64,000 nt of DNA from Streptomyces sp. TSRI0281 (lineage in GTDB: Bacteria; Actinomycetota; Actinomycetes; Streptomycetales; Streptomycetaceae): NCBI RefSeq assembly GCF_001905125.1, contig NZ_LWLE01000003.1, forward strand, positions 170,975 through 234,974. Reading direction: 5' to 3'. Both the position numbers and the translations under genes were made by a program. This document shows, piece after piece, positions 50,335 through 59,569 of the stretch. Under the pieces are notes generated by a model. It saw nothing but the letters and a program-made list of their open reading frames with translations, did not search any database and was not told the origin of the DNA. Numbering within the stretch: position 1 is the stretch's first letter; each line of letters begins with the position of its first letter.

Positions 50335-52560
50335 TCAGGGACCGTTCCCGCCGCCGCCGTGGTTGCCGCGGGAGTCGCCACCGAGGCCGCCGATCATGCC
50401 GGGGAACGGGTCGGTGTCGCCGGGCTTGCCGTCCTCGCGGTCGTCGTCCTCGTCGCGGCCCTTGTCCTTCTCCTTGTCCTCCTTCGGCTTCGTCCGGGGG
50501 ACGGAGACCGGGTTGAAGGAAGGAGTCTCGGAGGCGTTCAGCGCCCCGGTCATCGCGATCTTCCAGATCGGGCCGGGGAGGCAGCCACCGCAGACCTTGT
50601 CGTAGTACTGGCCGCCGATGTTGACGTTGTACATCGAGCTCTTCTCGCCGATGTCGTCACCGACCCACACCGCCGTGGAGAGGTTGGGGGTGTAGCCGAC
50701 GAACCAGGCGTCCTTGCGGTCGTTCGTCGTACCGGTCTTGCCCGCGTTGTCACGGTCGTTGAGCCCGGCCTGCGTACCGGTGCCGTCCTCGACGACGCCC
50801 TTGAGCATCTGGTTGATCGTGTCGGCGGTCCGCTCGTTCATCGCCCGCGAGCAGGAGGACTTCGGGACCTTGATCTTCTTGCCGTTGGCGTCGGTGATCG
50901 ACTCGATGGCGATCGGCGTGCAGTACGAACCGCGGTTGGCGAACGTCGCGTACGCGGCGGCCATCGAGAGCGGGGTGCTCACCTCACCGCCGAGGGTGAT
51001 CGACGGGTTCTCGCCGATCTGCTTGCCGTCGCCGCGCTCGTAGCCGACCTTCTTCGCCATCTTGACCGTGTCGCACAGACCGGCCTTCTGCTCCAGCAGC
51101 GCGAAGTAGGTGTTGATGGACTTGCCGAGCGCGCTCGTCATGTCCCAGGAGCCCTTCTCCGACTCCAGCTCGTTCTGCAGGTCCCAGTTGCCGCCACCGG
51201 CAGTGGACCCCGAGCAGGTGGTGAAGGAGCTCATCGGGACCGAGAGCTTCCAGTCCGTGGAGAACGAAGTGGCCGGGCTGATGCCCTTCTCCAGCGCCGC
51301 CGCAGCGGTGATCGGCTTGAACGTCGAGCCGACCTGGAAGCCGTAGGTGCTGCCGCCCATCTTGTTGCTGACGGAGAGGTTGAGCACCGTCTCGTTCTTC
51401 TTCTGGTCCAGGCCGTAGGGGCGGGACTGGCCCATGGAGAGGATCTTGCCGGTGCCCGGCTGGACCTGCACGACCGACGCCGCGAACTTGTCGTCCTTGT
51501 TGACCTTCGCGGTGGCGGCGTCGTTGGCGGCCTGCTGCGCGCGCGGGTCGAGCGTGGTCTTGACGGTCAGACCGCCGAGGTTCCAGAGCTTGGAACGATC
51601 CTCGTCGGTCTTGCCGAACGCGGGGTCGCTGAGGATCGCCTTGCGTACGTAGTCGCAGAAGAAGCCGGAGCCGCTGACGGCGGTGATGCAGCCGTTCTTC
51701 GGCTTCTTGACCTTCAGCTTGATCGGGGTGGCCATGGCCTTGTCGGCCTCGGCCTGGGAGATGCTGCGGACGGCGGCCATCCGGGCGAGCACGGTGTTGC
51801 GGCGCTTGGTCGCCTCTTCCGTGTCGTTGACCGGGTCGTAGCGGCTCGGCGACTGGACGATGCCGGCGAGCAGCGCGGCCTCCTCCAGTTTCAGGTCCTT
51901 GGCGTGCTTGGAGAAGTAGCGCTGGGACGCGGCCTCGATGCCGTACGCCTGCTGTCCGAAGAAGGTGATGTTGAGGTAGTTCTCCAGGATCTTCTTCTTG
52001 CCGAGCTCTTCCTCCACCTGGATCGCGTACTTCAGCTCGCGGACCTTGCGGCCCAGCGTCTGCTGGGTGGCTTCCGCGACCTTGTCGGGGTCGTCGCCCG
52101 CCTCCTCGACGAAGACGTTCTTCACGTACTGCTGGGTGAGGGTCGACGCGCCCTGCGCCGCTCCGCCCGCCTGAACATTGCGGTTCATCGCGCGCAGGAT
52201 GCCCTTGAGGTCGATCGCCCCGTGCTCGTAGAAGCGGGAGTCCTCGATCGCGACGATCGCGTCCTGCATGTACGGGGAGATGTCCTTGAGGGGAACGACG
52301 GTGCGGTCACGCGAGTAGACCGTCGCGATCGCACCGCCCTCGCGGTCGAGGATCGTGGTGCGCTGGCTGAGCGGCGGAGTCTTGAGGTTGGAAGGGATTT
52401 CGTCGAATCCCTCGACCGTCCCCTTGGCGGCGAGACCCAGTGCTCCGGCTGCGGGCAGCGCGATGCCCGCCAGCACAGCTCCGGAGAGTGCGGCGACACC
52501 GAGGAACTTGGCGGCCTGCTGGGTCGTCGTGAGACCCCCGCCCGAGCGCTTCTTTGGCAT
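50335..52560 (-). CDS. class A penicillin-binding protein (transglycosylase/transpeptidase)
   Basis: A 741-residue bifunctional peptidoglycan synthase. An N-terminal membrane anchor (FLGVAALSGAVLAGIALPAAG) is followed by the GT51 domain (catalytic Glu106 in IEDSRFYEHGAID, second Glu region TLTQQYVKN, FFGQQAYGIEAASQRYF) and the transpeptidase domain: SxxK GSTFKP near 412, SxN SIN near 485 and KTGTT near 605. The tail is a charged Lys/Glu/Asp linker ending in Gly/Asn. Divergent from wblA as in other streptomycetes. Confidence 0.95.
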   Translation of the reverse strand: MPKKRSGGGLTTTQQAAKFLGVAALSGAVLAGIALPAAGALGLAAKGTVEGFDEIPSNLKTPPLSQRTTILDREGGAIATVYSRDRTVVPLKDISPYMQDAIVAIEDSRFYEHGAIDLKGILRAMNRNVQAGGAAQGASTLTQQYVKNVFVEEAGDDPDKVAEATQQTLGRKVRELKYAIQVEEELGKKKILENYLNITFFGQQAYGIEAASQRYFSKHAKDLKLEEAALLAGIVQSPSRYDPVNDTEEATKRRNTVLARMAAVRSISQAEADKAMATPIKLKVKKPKNGCITAVSGSGFFCDYVRKAILSDPAFGKTDEDRSKLWNLGGLTVKTTLDPRAQQAANDAATAKVNKDDKFAASVVQVQPGTGKILSMGQSRPYGLDQKKNETVLNLSVSNKMGGSTYGFQVGSTFKPITAAAALEKGISPATSFSTDWKLSVPMSSFTTCSGSTAGGGNWDLQNELESEKGSWDMTSALGKSINTYFALLEQKAGLCDTVKMAKKVGYERGDGKQIGENPSITLGGEVSTPLSMAAAYATFANRGSYCTPIAIESITDANGKKIKVPKSSCSRAMNERTADTINQMLKGVVEDGTGTQAGLNDRDNAGKTGTTNDRKDAWFVGYTPNLSTAVWVGDDIGEKSSMYNVNIGGQYYDKVCGGCLPGPIWKIAMTGALNASETPSFNPVSVPRTKPKEDKEKDKGRDEDDDREDGKPGDTDPFPGMIGGLGGDSRGNHGGGGNGP

Positions 52561-52979
52561 GGGGGCAGCCTACGTTCTCATTTGCCGGACAGGCGTATAT
52601 GCATTGGCCTAAGCTGCTCACAACTGTCACAGCAGTCCGGTTTCGTATCAAGCCCCGTGCGCAATTTCCGGTCATTCTCTCCCTGGCCGGGGCGCAGTGG
52701 GACCAAGCACCGAGACGTTCCCGAAATCGCCTCGTGTGTCAGGGAACGTCCGTTGCAACTCGGGTGTACTGTCCCGTTTTCGCGGAGATAGTCCCGCATG
52801 TCCTCACCTCACTCCCCTGGGTGATCTGCCGCGTACGCATAGTCCGTTCGGACCATTCAAGATTGGGCCCGAAGGGGGTGTTGTGGTGTCCCTACCTTCC
52901 GTAACGTCCTCAACTGGCAACGGTGAATATGCCGCTGCCGCCGTGGGGGAGCCTCGATTCGGGAGAGGACGGCGCCGGC
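52561..52979. promoter_or_regulatory. divergent promoter region, PBP / wblA
   Basis: 419 bases containing the promoters and long leader of wblA. AT-richer than its surroundings, with several plausible TTG and TA..T elements, but no single promoter could be chosen with confidence. A long regulatory region is expected for a developmental regulator. Confidence 0.5.
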
Positions 52980-53330
52980 ATGGGCTGGGTAACCGACTGG
53001 AGTGCGCAGGCAGCCTGCCGCACTACCGATCCGGATGAACTGTTCGTACAAGGAGCAGCGCAGAACAGGGCCAAGGCGGTGTGCACCGGATGCCCGGTGC
53101 GGACCGAGTGCCTGGCCGATGCGCTGGACAATCGCGTCGAATTCGGCGTGTGGGGCGGAATGACGGAGCGGGAAAGACGCGCACTGCTGCGCCGTCGGCC
53201 CACCGTCACGTCCTGGCGTCGACTGCTGGAGACCGCGCGCAGTGAGTACGAGCGGTCCACGGGCATCCTGCCCGCAGTGATCGGGCTGGAGGACGACGAA
53301 CTGCACGAGACGTACGCCGCTGTGGGGTAG
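52980..53330 (+). CDS. wblA: WhiB-family iron-sulfur regulator WblA
   Basis: A 116-residue WhiB-like protein: four Cys for one [4Fe-4S] cluster (AACRTTD, then AVCTGCPVRTECL), the GVWGGMTERERR turn and a C-terminal basic DNA-binding stretch (RALLRRRPTVTSWRR). I chose ATG 52980 (GWVTDWSAQAACR), with GAGAGGA upstream; an in-frame start at 52929 or 52923 is possible. WblA is a global pleiotropic regulator of development, antibiotic production and stress. Position beside the PBP gene and the two ArsA-like genes matches wblA loci in streptomycetes. Confidence 0.92.
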   Translation: MGWVTDWSAQAACRTTDPDELFVQGAAQNRAKAVCTGCPVRTECLADALDNRVEFGVWGGMTERERRALLRRRPTVTSWRRLLETARSEYERSTGILPAVIGLEDDELHETYAAVG

Positions 53331-53351
53331 GGACAGGTACGACGACGACTG

Positions 53352-53420
53352 CTTCCTTTTCCGGCACCGGGTTCCTTCCGGCACCGGGTTCCTTACGGCA
53401 CCAGGTTCCTTACGCCACCC
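53352..53420. repeat. 17-bp tandem repeats downstream of wblA
   Basis: GGCACCGGGTTCCTT-type units start at 53363, 53380 and 53397 (caggttcc variant), exactly 17 bases apart, with a half-unit at 53414. They fill the space between wblA and the convergent ArsA gene and are probably non-coding. Confidence 0.85.
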
Positions 53421-53543
53421 GGTGCGGTGCCGCCTGTCCATGGCGGTGAGCGGCGTTCCCGTCGTCGGGTGGGGCGTGGTGCGGCCACGGTGGCGTGGCG
53501 TGCTGCCAGGGCGTGGCGTGGTTACTGACGTGTCCTGGCGTTG

Positions 53544-54986
53544 CTACGCGGATTCGGCCGGGGCTGAACCGGAGCCGGTCGCGAGCCGGTCTCCGATGGT
53601 CCGAAGGCCGACGAGGTCGTGCACATCCCCCGGCAGGGCCGCGACTTCGGTCACCGGGACCTCGGGATGCAGCGCGGCGAAGCGGTCGCGGGTGTGCTGT
53701 TCGCGCGCGACGACCTGCATGCGCTCGGCATGCAGCCGCAGCAGACCTGCGGTCAGTTCCTCGACGGGGACTACAGGGGCTGCGGGAACGGCGGGGGCAA
53801 CGGCTGGAGCGGTCTCGGGTGAGTTCTCGGGAGCGCGGTCGGGTGCGGATGCTGGGTCACGCTCGGATTCGCGCACGCCTGCGGATTTCGGGGCGGGTTC
53901 CGGGGCGGGCCCAGATGCTGGCTCAGATGTGGGGTCGGGCTCCGGCTCGGGGGAGAGCGGCGGCTCGGGGGCTTCGGGAGAGGTGACCGCCGGGTCACAA
54001 AGGGCAGCCTTCCCGGCCGTCTGATCCACAATGCGGGTCTCTTCAAGATTTTCTGCGGCGGCAAGCGCCCGCTCGGCGGAGAGCCGGGAAGCCTCGCTGC
54101 CATGGACGCGGTTGAGGACGAGGCCGGCCAGGGGCATGTCCTCCGCGGCGAGCCGTTCCACGAAGTACGCGGCCTCGCGCAGCGCGTCCCGCTCCGGCGT
54201 CGCGACCACGAGGAAAGCCGTGCCGGGCGCCTGGAGCAGCTTGTACGTCGCGTCGGCCCGGGTGCGGAAGCCGCCGAACATCGTGTCCATCGCCGCTACG
54301 AAGGTCTGTACGTCCCGCAGGAACTGGCCGCCGAGCAGTTTGCCCAGCGTCCCCGTCATCATCGACATGCCCACGTTGAGGAACTTCATCCCGGCCCGCC
54401 CGCCCATCTTCGCGGGGGCCATCAGCAGCCGGATGAACGTGCCGTCCAGGAAAGAGCCCAGCCGCTTCGGAGCGTCCAGGAAGTCCAGCGCGGAGCGCGA
54501 GGGCGGAGTGTCGACGATGATCAGGTCCCACTCGTCGCGCGCCCTGAGCTGCCCGAGCTTCTCCATCGCCATGTACTCCTGCGTACCGGCGAACCCGGCG
54601 GACAGGGACTGGTAGAAGGGGTTCTCCAGGATCGCGCGGGCCCGCTCGGCGTCCGCGTGGGCCTCGACGGTCTCGTCGAAGGTCCGCTTCATGTCGAGCA
54701 TCATGGCGTGGAGTTCGCCGTCGCCCTCTATGCCCTCGACCCGGCGCGGGATGTTGTCCAGCTGGTCGATGCCCATCGACTGGGCGAGGCGCCGGGCCGG
54801 ATCGATGGTCAGGACGACGACCTTCCGGCCGCGCTCGGCCGCCCGTACGCCGAGGGCCGCCGCGGTCGTGGTCTTGCCGACGCCACCCGAACCGCAGCAG
54901 ACGATGATCCGGATGTCCGGGTCGTCGAGCAGCGCGTCGGTGTCCAGCCCGGGTGCCGCGTCCGTGACCGCTGTGACCGGGGTCAT
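53544..54986 (-). CDS. ArsA-family ATPase, larger paralogue
   Basis: A 480-residue ArsA/GET3-type ATPase. Walker A CCGSGGVGKTTTA (about residues 30-42), switch I region TIDPARRLAQSMG, switch II IIVDTPPSRSALDF. An insertion of about 75 residues rich in Pro/Glu/Ala (SPEPEPDPTSEPASGPAPEP, about 330-405) splits the C-terminal helices. No arsenic-binding Cys set is evident, so tail-anchored or other cargo targeting is more plausible than arsenite export. It overlaps the preceding ArsA gene by 4 bases and the two probably form a heterodimer; this pair sits next to wblA in streptomycetes. Confidence 0.88.
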   Translation of the reverse strand: MTPVTAVTDAAPGLDTDALLDDPDIRIIVCCGSGGVGKTTTAAALGVRAAERGRKVVVLTIDPARRLAQSMGIDQLDNIPRRVEGIEGDGELHAMMLDMKRTFDETVEAHADAERARAILENPFYQSLSAGFAGTQEYMAMEKLGQLRARDEWDLIIVDTPPSRSALDFLDAPKRLGSFLDGTFIRLLMAPAKMGGRAGMKFLNVGMSMMTGTLGKLLGGQFLRDVQTFVAAMDTMFGGFRTRADATYKLLQAPGTAFLVVATPERDALREAAYFVERLAAEDMPLAGLVLNRVHGSEASRLSAERALAAAENLEETRIVDQTAGKAALCDPAVTSPEAPEPPLSPEPEPDPTSEPASGPAPEPAPKSAGVRESERDPASAPDRAPENSPETAPAVAPAVPAAPVVPVEELTAGLLRLHAERMQVVAREQHTRDRFAALHPEVPVTEVAALPGDVHDLVGLRTIGDRLATGSGSAPAESA

Positions 54987-55957
54987 GACCCCACCTCTTC
55001 CCCTGCGCCCTGTTTTCGGAGCTCTGCCGCCAGGTCGTACAGCGCGGAGAGGTCCACCCCCTCGCCGATCAGCGGGAGCTCCGCGGTCGGCAGCCCGAGA
55101 CCGGCCAGCACGGCACGCTGCTCGCGCTCCAGACCGACCCGCTGGGCATGCTCGGCGGCCTGCTCGACCAGCGGTCGTACGAGGGCGGCGGAACCGGTCA
55201 CTCCGGCCCGGGTCAGCGTCTTCGCGATCTCCTTGCGGCGGCCGCCGGACGCGGTGCGCAGCGCGTCCTCGTCCAGCAGGTGCGGGCGCACCATGTTCAC
55301 GACGACCCGGCCCACGGGCAGTTCGGCGGCCCGGAGCTCGGCGATGCCGTCCACGGTCTCCTGGACCGGCATCTCCTCAAGGAGGGCCACCAGGTGGACC
55401 GCGGTCTCCGGGGACTTCAGGACCCGCATCACGGCCTGTGCCTGATTGTGTATCGGGCCGATCCTGGCCAGCCCCGCCACCTCGTCGTTCACATTGAGGA
55501 AGCGGGTGATGCGCCCGGTCGGCGGGGCGTCCATGATCACGTGGTCGTAGACGAAACGCCCCTGCTTGTCCTTGCGGCGGACGGCCTCGCAGGCCTTGCC
55601 GGTCAGCAGGACGTCCCGGACGCCGGGCGCGATGGTGGTCGCGAAATCGATCGCGCCGAGCTTCTTGAGCGCCCGGCCCGCGCTGCCGAGCTTGTAGAAC
55701 ATCTGGAGGTAGTCCAGGAGCGCGCGCTCCGCGTCGATCGCGAGGGCGTACACCTCGCCACCGCCGGGGGCGACGGCGATCTTCCGCTCCTCGTAGGGAA
55801 GGGCCTCCGACTCGAAGAGCTGGGCGATGCCCTGTCTGCCCTCGACCTCGACGAGGAGGGTGCGCCCGCCCTCGGTCGCGAGGGCGAGCGCGAGGGCGGC
55901 GGCCACCGTGGTCTTACCGGTACCGCCCTTGCCGCTGACGACCTGGAACCTGCTCAC
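54983..55957 (-). CDS. ArsA-family ATPase, smaller paralogue
   Basis: A 324-residue ArsA/GET3-type ATPase. The deviant Walker A SGKGGTGKTTVAAALAL (residues 8-24) and switch II HVIMDAPPTGRITRFL are intact. First gene of the two-ATPase operon; its stop overlaps the next ATG. Its C-terminus lacks the Pro/Glu insertion of the partner. Members lack arsenite-binding Cys and are more likely cargo or chaperone-like ATPases. Divergent from the small DUF4177 gene across a 71-base gap. Confidence 0.88.
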   Translation of the reverse strand: MSRFQVVSGKGGTGKTTVAAALALALATEGGRTLLVEVEGRQGIAQLFESEALPYEERKIAVAPGGGEVYALAIDAERALLDYLQMFYKLGSAGRALKKLGAIDFATTIAPGVRDVLLTGKACEAVRRKDKQGRFVYDHVIMDAPPTGRITRFLNVNDEVAGLARIGPIHNQAQAVMRVLKSPETAVHLVALLEEMPVQETVDGIAELRAAELPVGRVVVNMVRPHLLDEDALRTASGGRRKEIAKTLTRAGVTGSAALVRPLVEQAAEHAQRVGLEREQRAVLAGLGLPTAELPLIGEGVDLSALYDLAAELRKQGAGEEVGS

Positions 55958-56028
55958 GTATTCGAGCCTAACCAGTCCGGCCCCGGGCTACGCACGGGAC
56001 CGCACGTGCCAGGCATTACAGTCGGCCC

Positions 56029-56187
56029 ATGACCAAGTGGGAATACGCGACCGTGCCCCTTCTCGTGCACGCGACCAAGCAGATTCTGGACACCTGGGGC
56101 GAGGACGGCTGGGAGCTCGTCCAGGTCGTCCCCGGCCCGAACAACCCCGAGCAGCTCGTGGCCTACCTGAAGCGGGAGAAGGCGTAG
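56029..56187 (+). CDS. DUF4177-type small protein
   Basis: A 52-residue protein: TKWEYATVPLLVHATKQILD then WGEDGWELVQVVPGP. This matches the DUF4177 family, a small alpha/beta protein with a conserved GWEL core. The TAG stop shares one base with the GTG of the RidA gene, so they are translated as one unit. Function unknown. Confidence 0.85.
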   Translation: MTKWEYATVPLLVHATKQILDTWGEDGWELVQVVPGPNNPEQLVAYLKREKA

Positions 56188-56657
56188 TGGCGGGCGCCGT
56201 CGAGGCGAAGCTCGCCGAACTCGGCCTGACCCTGCCGGGCGTCGTGCCGCCGCTGGCCTCGTACCAGCCGGCCGTGCGGTCGGGCGTGTACGTGTACACC
56301 TCGGGCCAGCTGCCGATGGTGGACGGCAAGCTCGCCGTCACCGGCAAGGTCGGCGCCGAGGTGACGCCCGACGAGGCGAAGGAACTCGCGAAGATCTGCG
56401 CGCTCAACGCGCTGGCCGCCGTGAAGTCGGTAGCGGGCGACCTGGACCGGATCGCGCGCGTCGTGAAGGTCGTGGGCTTCGTCGCCTCGGCCTCCGACTT
56501 CACCGGACAGCCCGCCGTGATCAACGGTGCGAGCGAGCTGCTGGGCGCCGTGCTCGGCGACAAGGGCGTGCACGCACGCAGCGCCGTGGGCGTCGCGGTG
56601 CTGCCGCTGGACGCACCGGTGGAGGTCGAGGTCCAGGTCGAGCTGGTCGACGCCTGA
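56187..56657 (+). CDS. RidA/YjgF-family protein
   Basis: A 156-residue Rid-family protein: VYVYTSGQLPMVDGKL, LNALAAVKSVAGDLDRIARVVKVVGFVAS and ARSAVGVAVLPLDAPVEVEV. RidA deaminates reactive enamine/imine intermediates from PLP enzymes. The conserved Arg before V-G-V-A is present (HARSAVGV), supporting deaminase activity. GTG start at 56187, adjoining the DUF4177 gene. Cytosolic. Confidence 0.93.
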   Translation: MAGAVEAKLAELGLTLPGVVPPLASYQPAVRSGVYVYTSGQLPMVDGKLAVTGKVGAEVTPDEAKELAKICALNALAAVKSVAGDLDRIARVVKVVGFVASASDFTGQPAVINGASELLGAVLGDKGVHARSAVGVAVLPLDAPVEVEVQVELVDA

Positions 56658-56789
56658 GACGTCACCGCGCGGTGCGCGAAGACATCATGATCCCGTCCGG
56701 TCGATGCGACCGGGCGGGATCTTCTTTTGGGCCTCGTTCCGCTGCCTCCACGCGGTGGTATTCGGCTCCGGGGCGGATGTGCCCCGGTG

Positions 56790-56908
56790 TCTTCCCTGGT
56801 GGTGGTGGGTGAAACGGCGGACGTGCTTCGGCGTTTTCCCTGGTGGTCGCGGGTGAAACGGCGGACGCGCTTCGTTGTCTTCCCCGGCGGTCACGGGTGA
56901 AACGGGCA
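56790..56908. repeat. 44-bp tandem repeats
   Basis: TTCCCTGGTGGT-type units begin at 56792, 56836 and 56880 (ttccccgg), exactly 44 bases apart, each containing gggtgaaacgg and, in the first two, cggacg(t/c)gcttcg. They occupy most of the 344-base gap between RidA and the NUDIX gene. Non-coding, possibly a terminator or satellite. Confidence 0.85.
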
Positions 56909-57001
56909 CGGGTCACGGGCCGCCCCGGGCGACGGCGGGTCCTCCGACGATCTTCCCGGCGGCCTCTCGAACATCGGCGCGCTTCCGGATAGCCTCCGGC
57001 C

Positions 57002-57892
57002 ATGTCCAATGGTCAGTGGTACCCACCGGAATGGCCCGACCGGATCCGGGCACTCGCCGCCGGAGAGCTGACGGCCGTGACACCCCGGCGGGCCGCCACC
57101 GTGATGCTGCTGCGTGACCGGGCGGGCGCGGACGCCGGAAGCGGTCCGGTGGTGCACATGCTGCGCCGCCGTGCGTCCATGGCATTCGCCGGAGGCGCGT
57201 ACGCCTACCCGGGGGGCGGCGTGGACCCGCGCGACGACGACCGCCTCATCGGCTGGGCAGGACCGTCCCTGGAGAGCTGGGCCGCCCGGCTCGGCGTCGA
57301 CACGGTCACCGAGGCGCAGGCCATCGTCTGCGCGGCGGTTCGCGAGACGTACGAGGAGGCGGGCGTCCTGCTCGCCGGGCCGGCCGTCGACACGGTCGTC
57401 GGGGATGTCACCGGAGCCGACTGGGAGGCCGACCGCGAGGCGCTGGTGGCCCGCGAGCTGTCGTTCGCCGAGTTCCTGGACCGGCGCGGTCTGGTGCTGC
57501 GCTCCGATCTGCTGGGCGCCTGGGCGCGCTGGATCACCCCGGCCTTCGAACCGCGGCGGTACGACACCTGGTTCTTCGTCGCGGCGCTCCCGGACGGGCA
57601 GCGCACCCGCAACGCCTCCACCGAGGCCGACCGTACGGTGTGGATCGCCCCCGGGGAGGCGGCCGACGGCTACGACCGGGGCGAGCTCCTGATGATGCCG
57701 CCCACCGTGTCGACGTTGCGGACGCTGAGGCCGTACGGGACGGCCGCCGAGGCCCTGGAGGCGGCGGATTCCCAGGACCTGACTCCCGTACTCGCACAGG
57801 CCCGGCTGGAGGGCGACGAGTTGGTGCTGAGCTGGCCCGGTCATGACGAGTTCACCAAACACATCCCGGGCGCGGGAGGCGGTGCCGCGTGA
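57002..57892 (+). CDS. NUDIX hydrolase
   Basis: A 296-residue NUDIX protein of the long bacterial class. Nudix box elements: AFAGGAYAYPGGGVDPRDD and AAVRETYEEAGVLLAG (R-E-x-x-E-E-x-G). The long insertion between the two box halves fits the NUDT19/peroxisomal CoA-hydrolase-like class. The start ATG 57002 follows GGCCATG with weak site. The stop overlaps the GTG of the metallo-beta-lactamase gene, so the two are an operon. Substrate unproven: nucleotide or CoA derivatives are typical. Confidence 0.88.
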   Translation: MSNGQWYPPEWPDRIRALAAGELTAVTPRRAATVMLLRDRAGADAGSGPVVHMLRRRASMAFAGGAYAYPGGGVDPRDDDRLIGWAGPSLESWAARLGVDTVTEAQAIVCAAVRETYEEAGVLLAGPAVDTVVGDVTGADWEADREALVARELSFAEFLDRRGLVLRSDLLGAWARWITPAFEPRRYDTWFFVAALPDGQRTRNASTEADRTVWIAPGEAADGYDRGELLMMPPTVSTLRTLRPYGTAAEALEAADSQDLTPVLAQARLEGDELVLSWPGHDEFTKHIPGAGGGAA

Positions 57893-58719
57893 GCGACGCA
57901 GCCGCACTGCCGGGACAGCCGCGCGGCGGTGTGCTCTCCGGTCCCGCCACCGCCCGTACGGTCAACGTCCTCGCCCCCAACGCTTCGGCGATGACGCTGG
58001 ACGGCACCAACACCTGGATCGTCGCCGAGCCGGACTCCGATCTCGCCGTCGTCATCGACCCCGGACCGCTCGACGATGTACACCTGCGGGCCGTCATCGA
58101 CACGGCCGAGCGGGCCGGGCGACGCATCGCCCTCACCCTTCTCACCCACGGGCACCCCGACCACGCGGGGGGCGCGGCACGCTTCGCCGAGCTGACGCGT
58201 ACGAAGGTGCGGGCCCTGGACGCGGCGCTGCGGCTGGGCGACGAGGGGCTGGCGGCCGGTGACGTGATCACCACCGGAGGGCTGGAACTGCGGGTGGTGC
58301 CGACCCCCGGGCACACCGCGGACTCGCTCTCGTTCCATCTGCCCGCCGACCGGGCCGTGCTGACGGGAGACACGATTCTCGGCCGCGGCACGACCGTCGT
58401 CGCGCACCCGGACGGGCGGCTCGGCGACTACCTGGACACGCTGCGGCGGCTGCGCTCGCTGACGGTCGACGACGGGGTGCACACGGTGCTGCCGGGCCAC
58501 GGACCGGTGCTGGAGGACGCGCAGGGGGCCGTCGAGTTCTACCTGGCCCACCGCGCGCATCGCCTGGCCCAGGTGGAGACGGCGGTGGAGGCGGGGCACC
58601 GCTCGCCGACGGAGGTGGTGGCGCAGGTGTACGCCGATGTGGACCGCTCCCTGTGGCCGGCCGCGGAGCTTTCGGTACGGGCCCAGCTGGAATACCTCAC
58701 CGAGCACGGCCTGATCTGA
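57889..58719 (+). CDS. MBL-fold hydrolase (LACTB2-like)
   Basis: A 276-residue metallo-beta-lactamase-fold protein. Metal motif LLTHGHPDHAGGA (HxHxDH), TPGHTADSLSFHL, LTGDTILGRG and VLPGHGPVL complete the binuclear zinc site. The C-terminal winged-helix-like tail (GHRSPTEVVAQVYADV) is typical of LACTB2-type enzymes, some of which act on RNA. GTG start overlaps the NUDIX stop. The transcript ends at the 15-bp hairpin at 58749-58788. Confidence 0.9.
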   Translation: MSDAAALPGQPRGGVLSGPATARTVNVLAPNASAMTLDGTNTWIVAEPDSDLAVVIDPGPLDDVHLRAVIDTAERAGRRIALTLLTHGHPDHAGGAARFAELTRTKVRALDAALRLGDEGLAAGDVITTGGLELRVVPTPGHTADSLSFHLPADRAVLTGDTILGRGTTVVAHPDGRLGDYLDTLRRLRSLTVDDGVHTVLPGHGPVLEDAQGAVEFYLAHRAHRLAQVETAVEAGHRSPTEVVAQVYADVDRSLWPAAELSVRAQLEYLTEHGLI

Positions 58720-58748
58720 GGGCTGTGCCGCAGTTCCCGGCAGCGCGC

Positions 58749-58788
58749 GTGAGGAAGGGTCCCACCGTCCGGCGGGACCCTTCCTCAC
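58749..58788. terminator. 15-bp bidirectional terminator hairpin
   Basis: GTGAGGAAGGGTCCC (58749-58763) pairs perfectly with 58774-58788; the 10-base loop can add further CCG/CGG pairing. It lies between the rightward MBL gene and the leftward crp gene. Confidence 0.93.
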
Positions 58789-58894
58789 TCGCAACACATC
58801 TGCACGCAACGCATACGCGCGCGACGCATCGGCACGCGACACGGCGCACGTGTCAGCCCGGCAGCCGCAGGTATCAGCGCGACCGCCACACGTA

Positions 58895-59569
58895 TCAGCG
58901 CGACCGCTTCGCCAGCCGCTCCACGTCCAGCAGGATCACCGCACGGGCTTCCAGCCGCAGCCAACCGCGTCCGGCGAAGTCCGCGAGCGCCTTGTTGACC
59001 GTCTCCCGGGAGGCGCCGACCAGCTGGGCCAGCTCTTCCTGGGTCAGGTCGTGGACGACGTGGATGCCCTCTTCCGACTGGACGCCGAAGCGGCGCGACA
59101 GGTCCAGGAGCGCCCGTGCGACGCGGCCCGGAACGTCGGAGAAGACCAGGTCGGACATCTGGTCGTTCGTCTTGCGCAGGCGCCGGGCAACGGCGCGCAG
59201 CAGCGCGGTGGCCACCTCGGGGCGGGCGTTCAGCCAGGGCTGGAGGTCGCCGTGGCCGAGGCCGAGGAGCTTGACCTCGGTCAGCGCCGTCGCGGTCGCG
59301 GTACGCGGGCCCGGGTCGAAGAGCGACAGCTCACCGATCAGCTCGCCGGGGCCGAGGACGGCCAGCATGTTCTCGCGCCCGTCGGGGGAGGTGCGGTGGA
59401 GCTTCACCTTGCCCTCGGTGACCACGTACAGGCGGTCCCCCGGGTCGCCCTCGTGGAAGAGCGCGTCGCCGCGCGCGAGGGTCACCTCACTCATCGAGGC
59501 GCGGAGCTCCGCGGCCTGCTCATCATCGAGCGCCGCGAAAAGCGGGGCGCGCCGCAGAACGTCGTCCAC
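58895..59569 (-). CDS. crp: Crp/Fnr-family transcriptional regulator (Crp)
   Basis: A 224-residue cAMP-receptor-like regulator. The N-terminal cNMP-binding domain includes LFHEGDPGDRLYVVTEGKVKL and GELIGELSLFDPGPRTATATA (phosphate-binding cassette). The C-terminal winged helix is LTQEELAQLVGASRETVNKALADF. It matches Streptomyces Crp, which binds cAMP and controls germination, development and antibiotic production. A single leftward gene, divergent from nth. Confidence 0.93.
   Translation of the reverse strand: MDDVLRRAPLFAALDDEQAAELRASMSEVTLARGDALFHEGDPGDRLYVVTEGKVKLHRTSPDGRENMLAVLGPGELIGELSLFDPGPRTATATALTEVKLLGLGHGDLQPWLNARPEVATALLRAVARRLRKTNDQMSDLVFSDVPGRVARALLDLSRRFGVQSEEGIHVVHDLTQEELAQLVGASRETVNKALADFAGRGWLRLEARAVILLDVERLAKRSR

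Noticed and set aside
50359..52791. 810-residue rightward frame over the penicillin-binding protein
   Set aside because: Antisense shadow with Asp/Arg/Leu-rich low-complexity translation.
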